From assembly GCA_947494095.1 (NCBI GenBank), contig CANLTI010000002.1, forward strand, positions 62,001-126,000: a stretch of DNA of 64,000 bases. The letters run 5' to 3'. The notes beneath the pieces were generated by a model. The model did no database searches. It saw only the letters and a program-made list of their open reading frames with translations, and was not told the DNA's origin. Below are positions 58,992 through 64,000 of this stretch, piece after piece. Source of the stretch: an uncultured Pseudomonadales bacterium (lineage in GTDB: Bacteria > Pseudomonadota > Gammaproteobacteria > Pseudomonadales > Cellvibrionaceae). Every line of letters starts with the position of its first letter. The stretch's first letter is position 1. Both the position numbers and the translations under genes were made by a program.

Positions 58992-59471
58992 CGGCTATAT
59001 ATTTAGGCGTCTTTATCTATGGCGCCTTTATTTATGATGTGGCGATCATATAGCGATCTACACTACCGTGATCTATTACTTTTAAGCAAGTGACATAGCA
59101 CTACTGAGCACTTCAAGCTGTGCTCTTCGCATTCCCTATTGATTGATACTGTCCTCGCCACTGCATCTTCTTTGTGAGCAAGCCTCTTACTGGCCAAAAA
59201 TCATATTCTGTACAACCGATTAGTATTATTTTATCGTAGCGGTGCTATGTGCTGGTGCCATGATTGACAGGTAGACTCAGCTTATACCTACGATTCATAC
59301 TGGATGTTTGATGTTAAATAAGTTAAATATTCGACTATTCAATTGACATTCATTTCATCATGCCAATAACCTTGAGATCAAAAGTCGTGGGCTAGGGCGT
59401 GTAAAAAGGGAGGTTGTTGCCAGCGATGACTTTACGCATAATGCGAGCTACGTGATAGATTTAAAATACAC
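58992..59471. other. Intergenic region before MITE G
   Basis: 480 bp with no supported gene. A weak hairpin (AGGCG...CGCCTTTATT, about 59002-59031) may end coaD. Nothing else was recognised; the MITE follows at 59472, and 52 bp remain between it and tex. Confidence 0.5.
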
Positions 59472-59632
59472 GTAACTATTCAGAGGTACCGAAATTGGGC
59501 GCTAATGAATCATTTACTGGGCCGCTCAAGCCATCCATGGTCGCTATACAAGCGCTCCCGGCGCTTAAATGCCCAGAAATAATCCATCAGCACCCTATTA
59601 AATGAGGTTTGTCAGTTGAGCTGAATAGTTAC
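59472..59632. mobile_element. MITE copy G (161 bp, perfect 8-bp target duplication)
   Basis: Starts GTAACTATTCAG and ends CTGAATAGTTAC. Flanked by AAATACAC at 59464-59471 and 59633-59640, a perfect 8-bp duplication. Left half matches copy B (AGGTACCGAAATTGGGCGCT), the interior matches copy D. It lies just upstream of tex, so it may influence that promoter. Confidence 0.94.
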
Positions 59633-59684
59633 AAATACACAATCAGTAGACTGTACCAAACGATAACAGAGCCGAATAAGCCTT

Positions 59685-62033
59685 ATGATAAAAATATACG
59701 CAAAAATCGCGACCGAGCTGAATGCTAACTTGCAACAAGTACAAGCCGCTGTAGGCTTATTAGACGAAGGCGCGACCGTGCCCTTTATTTCGCGCTATCG
59801 TAAAGAGGTAACCGGAGGCTTAGATGACACGCAGTTACGCAACCTAGAAGAGCGCTTAACTTACCTGCGCGAACTAGAAGACCGACGTGCGGCCATTATT
59901 AAGTCAATCACAGAGCAAGATAAACTCACATCTGCACTTGAAAGCGATATTGTTAATGCCGAGACAAAGACGCAATTAGAGGACTTATATTTACCGTATA
60001 AGCCAAAGCGTCGTACTAAAGCGCAAATTGCTCGCGAAGCTGGTTTAGAGCCTCTAGCAGAGCAAATATTAAGTGACCCCTCACTCACGCCCGAGGCGAT
60101 TGCTGCACAATTTTTAAACAATGAGCATAAAATAGCAAACGCAAAAGATGCGTTAGATGGCGCCAAACAAATATTAATGGAGCGCTTTAGTGAAGATGCC
60201 AAGCTACTAGAACAAACGCGTAGTTTTATGCGTAGCGATGCGTATTTAGCCGCAGGTGTGGTCGCAGGTAAAGAGGCTGAAGGTGAAAAATTTCGTGACT
60301 ACTTTGAGCATAAAGAAGCGTTTAAAACCATGCCCAGTCATCGTGCGTTAGCGCTATTTAGGGCGCGTAACGAAGGTATTATTAGTTTAGGCTTTACCTT
60401 AGAAACTGATCTTGAACCGGGCCAAATGCATCCATGCGAGGTCATGATCGCCAAGCGCAATAACATTGAAAACCAAGAGCGCCCAGCCGATAAATGGTTG
60501 GCAGAGGTGGTGCGTTGGAGCTGGCGCGTTAAAATACTGACCCATCTTGAGACCGACCTTTTAGGAGACCTACGCGAACGTGCCGAGCAAGGTGCTATTG
60601 AGGTTTTTGCGCGTAATCTAAAAGACTTATTGTTGGCCGCGCCTGCTGGCCAAAAGGCTACTATAGGCTTAGATCCGGGTTTGCGTACCGGTGTAAAAAT
60701 GGCTGTGGTTGATGCAACAGGTAAGGTATTAGATCACGGCGCAATATTCCCTACGCCACCGCAAAAAAAGATTGCCGAAGCTGAGGCCGTTTTATTAAAA
60801 ATGTGCCAAAAATACAATGTGAATTTAATTGCGATAGGCAATGGTACAGCCAGCCGTGAGACCGATAAATTTGTGGGTGATTTTTTAAAGCAACATCCAG
60901 AATTTACCATTCAAAAAGTTATCGTTAACGAAGCGGGTGCTTCTATATACTCTGCCAGCGAATTTGCCGCTAAAGAGTTTCCCGATTTAGATGTGACGAT
61001 TCGCGGTGCGATATCCATTGCACGGCGCTTACAAGACCCGCTGGCAGAGCTTGTAAAAATTGATCCTAAATCGATTGGCGTAGGTCAATATCAGCACGAT
61101 GTATCGCAAACGCGTTTGGCCAAGTCGCTGGATGCAGTTGTGGAAGATTGTGTGAATGGTGTGGGTGTAGAGGTTAATACAGCATCGGCGCCATTATTGG
61201 CGCGTGTTGCGGGCTTAAATACGACAATTGCTAATAACATTGTTGATTTTCGCAATGATAATGGGCCACTTAAAAATCGTAAGCAATTATTAAAGGTGGC
61301 ACGCTTAGGGCCTAAAGCTTTTGAGCAGGCCGCGGGCTTTTTGCGTATTGCCGGTGGTGAAAACCCATTGGACGCCTCGGCTGTTCACCCAGAGTCGTAT
61401 AAAATTGTAGAGCATATCGCCAAAGAAAATAGCCGTGATATTAAGCAGTTAGTGGGTGATAGCAGCTTTGTGCGTAGCCTAAAGCCCAACGATTACATTA
61501 CTGAGCAATTTGGGTTGCCTACAGTCACCGATATTTTAAAAGAGCTTGATAAGCCTGGTCGCGACCCACGCCCAGAGTTTAAAACAGCACAGCTGAAAGA
61601 CGGCGTAGAAAAAATTAGTGACCTAGAACTGGGTATGGTGCTTGAGGGCACCGTGACCAATGTGACCAACTTTGGTGCTTTTGTTGATGTGGGTGTCCAT
61701 CAAGATGGATTGGTGCATATCTCTGCGCTTAGCCATACCTTTGTTAAAGACCCTCACAGTGTGGTCGGTGCTGGCGATATTGTTAAAGTATTAGTTATGG
61801 AGGTTGACCCACAACGCAAGCGTATAGCATTAAGTATGCGCCTAGACGATACCCCAGGCGAGGCTACAAGCGGTGCCCGCGGTAATGCGGGTAATAATCG
61901 CAGTAACGAGCGTGCAGTTAAAAGCTATAATAGTAATAATCAGGCTAATCAGGCAGGCCAAGGCAGCTTTAAAAACAATGTACAGCAAGGCACCATGGCG
62001 GCTTTATTTGAACAAGCACTTAAAAAAAAGTAA
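59685..62033 (+). CDS. tex: Tex-family RNA-binding transcription accessory protein
   Basis: 782 residues, normal for the family. N-terminal helical domain with [17 protein letters not shown], YqgF/RuvC-like fold (about 325-450, [19 protein letters not shown]), helix-hairpin-helix region ([19 protein letters not shown], about 515-560) and a C-terminal S1 domain (about 650-720, [20 protein letters not shown]). The last 50 residues are a Gly/Asn-rich tail. Tex binds nucleic acids and affects expression of several systems; its precise role is unsettled. Confidence 0.96.
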   Translation: MIKIYAKIATELNANLQQVQAAVGLLDEGATVPFISRYRKEVTGGLDDTQLRNLEERLTYLRELEDRRAAIIKSITEQDKLTSALESDIVNAETKTQLEDLYLPYKPKRRTKAQIAREAGLEPLAEQILSDPSLTPEAIAAQFLNNEHKIANAKDALDGAKQILMERFSEDAKLLEQTRSFMRSDAYLAAGVVAGKEAEGEKFRDYFEHKEAFKTMPSHRALALFRARNEGIISLGFTLETDLEPGQMHPCEVMIAKRNNIENQERPADKWLAEVVRWSWRVKILTHLETDLLGDLRERAEQGAIEVFARNLKDLLLAAPAGQKATIGLDPGLRTGVKMAVVDATGKVLDHGAIFPTPPQKKIAEAEAVLLKMCQKYNVNLIAIGNGTASRETDKFVGDFLKQHPEFTIQKVIVNEAGASIYSASEFAAKEFPDLDVTIRGAISIARRLQDPLAELVKIDPKSIGVGQYQHDVSQTRLAKSLDAVVEDCVNGVGVEVNTASAPLLARVAGLNTTIANNIVDFRNDNGPLKNRKQLLKVARLGPKAFEQAAGFLRIAGGENPLDASAVHPESYKIVEHIAKENSRDIKQLVGDSSFVRSLKPNDYITEQFGLPTVTDILKELDKPGRDPRPEFKTAQLKDGVEKISDLELGMVLEGTVTNVTNFGAFVDVGVHQDGLVHISALSHTFVKDPHSVVGAGDIVKVLVMEVDPQRKRIALSMRLDDTPGEATSGARGNAGNNRSNERAVKSYNSNNQANQAGQGSFKNNVQQGTMAALFEQALKKK

Positions 62034-62061
62034 TGCGATAAACCGGTAATGTTTATTCATT

Positions 62062-62088
62062 AAAAAGGCGACTCAATGTCGCCTTTTT
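62062..62088. terminator. Bidirectional terminator after tex
   Basis: AAAAAGGCGAC (62062-62072), loop TCAAT, GTCGCCTTTTT (62078-62088). It serves tex and the convergent SHOCT gene. Confidence 0.9.
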
Positions 62089-62123
62089 AATATAAGCACT
62101 TATATTAATAGTTGTATGCCATA

Positions 62124-62975
62124 TTAAATGCGACTTAATAAATCATTTTTTTTGTTTTGATATTCATCTTCGCTTAAAGCGCCTAAATCACGTAAGTTGG
62201 CTAGCTTTTCGATAATTTGAAATACATCGCCGCCGGTATTAGGCGGTTGCGCTACTGAGCTTTGAGTCTCAGTATTTTGTGAGGGCTGCTGAACCACCGG
62301 TGGCTGTATGTTAGATTGAAAAGCAGATGCTTGTGATGAGTTAGTTATTGGGTTGGATTGTTGATTAATCTGTTGATTAGCAGGCTGAATAAAATTTTGA
62401 TTATTTGATGGCGCGTTACTAGTATTGGGTGGCGTATAATTAACCTTAGGCAAACTCGCAACACTTAGTGTGCCATATTGACTATTAAACACTAGCGAAT
62501 CATTAGAGCCTTGTTGTTGGCTGACACCACCAATATTGTGATCTAGGGTGTCATATACGCTTAATAAACCATTTACCTCTACAGCTAAGCGATTAGGAAA
62601 CAAAGCGTAACGTGAATTGTTTTGCCCGCCCGAGCTAAACGGTTGACCTAATTCGTTAGGCCACCAGTTAGGGTTATTGCCTCCTTGGGTACTGCGAGGT
62701 ACAAAAATAGTGTTATTGGCGAGGGCGTTAGCTAACTCGGAGCATAGATTATCCACGGTGTTTTTGAGTGAATAATTAAACATATCTCCTACCATTGTCA
62801 TCCCACCAGCCATCCACTGCCCCCCACCACCTAGCTCTGGGCAATTAAATTGTGCCATGGTACCGGCACCATTATTAACAGCAATAAGCATATGCATCAC
62901 AGCATCGTAGCTTAGGTTGTAACGACCACTTAAATTATTAACGATTTGTTGACCCGTTGGCGTAAGGTTTTGCAT
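62124..62975 (-). CDS. SHOCT-domain protein
   Basis: 283 residues. The C-terminus, FQIIEKLANLRDLGALSEDEYQNKKNDLLSRI, is a clear SHOCT motif, a short helical module found at ends of many unrelated bacterial proteins. The N-terminal 160 residues are a globular domain I do not recognise (TPTGQQIVNNLSGRYNLSYD, GGGGQWMAGGMTMVGDMFN), joined to SHOCT by a Gln/Asn/Ser-rich linker (about 175-250). No signal peptide. Function unknown. Confidence 0.82.
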   Translation of the reverse strand: MQNLTPTGQQIVNNLSGRYNLSYDAVMHMLIAVNNGAGTMAQFNCPELGGGGQWMAGGMTMVGDMFNYSLKNTVDNLCSELANALANNTIFVPRSTQGGNNPNWWPNELGQPFSSGGQNNSRYALFPNRLAVEVNGLLSVYDTLDHNIGGVSQQQGSNDSLVFNSQYGTLSVASLPKVNYTPPNTSNAPSNNQNFIQPANQQINQQSNPITNSSQASAFQSNIQPPVVQQPSQNTETQSSVAQPPNTGGDVFQIIEKLANLRDLGALSEDEYQNKKNDLLSRI

Positions 62976-63521
62976 ATTAAAATTCCTGCAATATGAGCGG
63001 CGATGAAGTGGGCGAATAAACTCGCATGGGTTATCCCAAGACTAAAATACAGTGGTAGTAGAGCGATGACGATCGCTGAAGATAAGTACTACTGAGCATA
63101 ACAGATACACATCGCTTAGATAGGCCTTTTAGCGAATAATAAGTGACTCAATCGTTGGCAAGATGGCACGATTTACATCGCGGGTTAAGCGCTTGTGTGG
63201 GGCTATGTTCTGGGCCTATCTTGTGCGCTTTTTTGGTGCTTTACTGAGGGCTTTGTCCGTACCGCTTCTTTATTTTGACTTGAATATTGTTACCGTTATT
63301 AACAAAGCTGTCGCCCTAGGTAATGTTACAGGCGATAAATTGCAGCCTTAAGTGTAATACTTTATAACGCGGTGACTAAATGCTATTGTACTGCGTCGAT
63401 TTTTGACCTATATACGGCTAAAGCTCACTCTTAAAATATCCTGTATACGCGCAGATTGCGCAGGGTTTGCCCTGTCTACTGGGTATATTAATCATAGAGT
63501 ACTAATAATAACGAGGTAAAC
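62976..63521. other. Intergenic region, no supported gene
   Basis: 546 bp between the divergent SHOCT and symporter genes. A 62-codon frame at 63163-63351 has no ribosome site or family resemblance and is not called. The last 100 bp should carry the symporter promoter; ACGAGG precedes its ATG. Confidence 0.55.
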
Positions 63522-64000
63522 ATGGCTACAGCTCCTTCTCAGAAGCTCTCTTTTACGGAAAAAACCGGCTACGCAATGGGCGACGCTGCTGCCAACTTAG
63601 TGTGGCGCGGCGCCTTGGCTTATATTGCAATTTTTTATACCGACACTTTAGGTATTTCTGCGGCGGCGGCGGCGACGCTGCTTTTGTTAGTACGCCTATC
63701 GGATGGTATTACCGATATTATTATGGGTATGATTGCTGATCGCACGACCAGCCGTCACGGACGCTTTCGCCCCTGGATTATTTGGTCGGCCCCTGTGCTA
63801 GCACTATTTATGGTGTTGGCTTTTACGGCACCCGATATTAGCCCTGGCATGAAGCTTGTATGGGCCTACTTTACCTATATTGGTTTAACATTGGCTTATA
63901 CCATCAATAACGTACCTTACTCAGCATTAATGGGAGTGATGACACCGAGCCATACCGAGCGCACTATTTTGTCGGGGTATCGTTTTGCCGGTGCTTTTGC
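63522..64000 (+). CDS. GPH-family sugar:cation symporter (partial)
   Basis: First 159 residues of a transporter cut by the window edge. The N-terminus KLSFTEKTGYAMGDAAANLVW and LLLVRLSDGITDIIMGMIADRTTSRHGRFRPWIIWSAP are hallmarks of the glycoside-pentoside-hexuronide:cation symporters (MelB/XylP-like), including the conserved D..TD and the loop R.G..RPW. It should import an oligosaccharide or sugar with Na+ or H+. The substrate cannot be told from this part. Confidence 0.92.
   Translation, partial: MATAPSQKLSFTEKTGYAMGDAAANLVWRGALAYIAIFYTDTLGISAAAAATLLLLVRLSDGITDIIMGMIADRTTSRHGRFRPWIIWSAPVLALFMVLAFTAPDISPGMKLVWAYFTYIGLTLAYTINNVPYSALMGVMTPSHTERTILSGYRFAGAF

Overview
The window looks like chromosomal DNA around the replication origin of a marine, polysaccharide-degrading gammaproteobacterium of the Cellvibrionaceae type (Saccharophagus/Teredinibacter/Marinagarivorans-like). 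The evidence is the gene order rpmH-rnpA-yidD-yidC-mnmE and dnaA-dnaN-recF-gyrB diverging from a DnaA-box-rich gap, with mnmG-rsmG-parA-parB nearby. Secreted proteins carry long poly-serine linkers, and two proteins fuse a cellulose-binding CBM2 to a YceI domain, as described for the Cellvibrio redox proteins Cbp2D/Cbp2E. The species assignment is inference.

Layout. 1-665: 5' part of a minus-strand cytochrome c/DUF1587 lipoprotein, cut by the window edge. 1584-9458: a minor-pilin operon fimT-pilV-pilW-pilX-pilY1, followed by a DUF5062 gene. 9910-14939: a TonB-dependent receptor, a DUF6172 protein, a DTW-domain tRNA enzyme, an unknown gene, dgkA and a glycerophosphodiesterase. 15367-19022: a minus-strand operon of YtkA-like lipoprotein, MauG-type di-haem protein and NHL-repeat propeller. 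19189-23669: mnmG-rsmG-parA-parB. 23812-30458: three paralogous poly-serine beta-propeller lipoproteins, the third with two near-identical cytochrome c domains. They sit where mnmG and mnmE are usually neighbours. 31922-36033: mnmE, yidC, yidD, rnpA, rpmH. 36034-36713: main oriC candidate; a second DnaA-box cluster beside an AT-rich stretch lies at 30970-31375. 36714-43564: dnaA, dnaN, recF (with two perfect parS sites inside it) and gyrB.

43575-48000 is an accessory patch. A two-gene cassette (PD-(D/E)XK-like nuclease plus a diverged uracil-phosphoribosyltransferase-like protein) lies between two copies of a miniature inverted-repeat element, and two more copies follow. Across the window I count eight copies of this element, with ends GTAACTATTCAG and, in the best copies, perfect 8-bp target duplications. 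This suggests a non-autonomous family mobilised by an IS66-type transposase that is not present here.

48052-54527 holds a secreted redox locus: a P460-like cytochrome lipoprotein, a CBM2-YceI protein, a 1083-residue CBM2-YceI-FnIII-cytochrome c-DUF1587/1592/1588/1585 fusion, and a Tat-exported DUF1552 partner. The modules suggest electron transfer at an insoluble polysaccharide surface. 54635-64000 is mostly housekeeping: marC-family, a periplasmic VOC protein, a GGDEF cyclase, rsmD, coaD, tex, a SHOCT protein and the start of a GPH-family sugar symporter cut by the right edge. No rRNA, tRNA, CRISPR array or intact transposase was seen.
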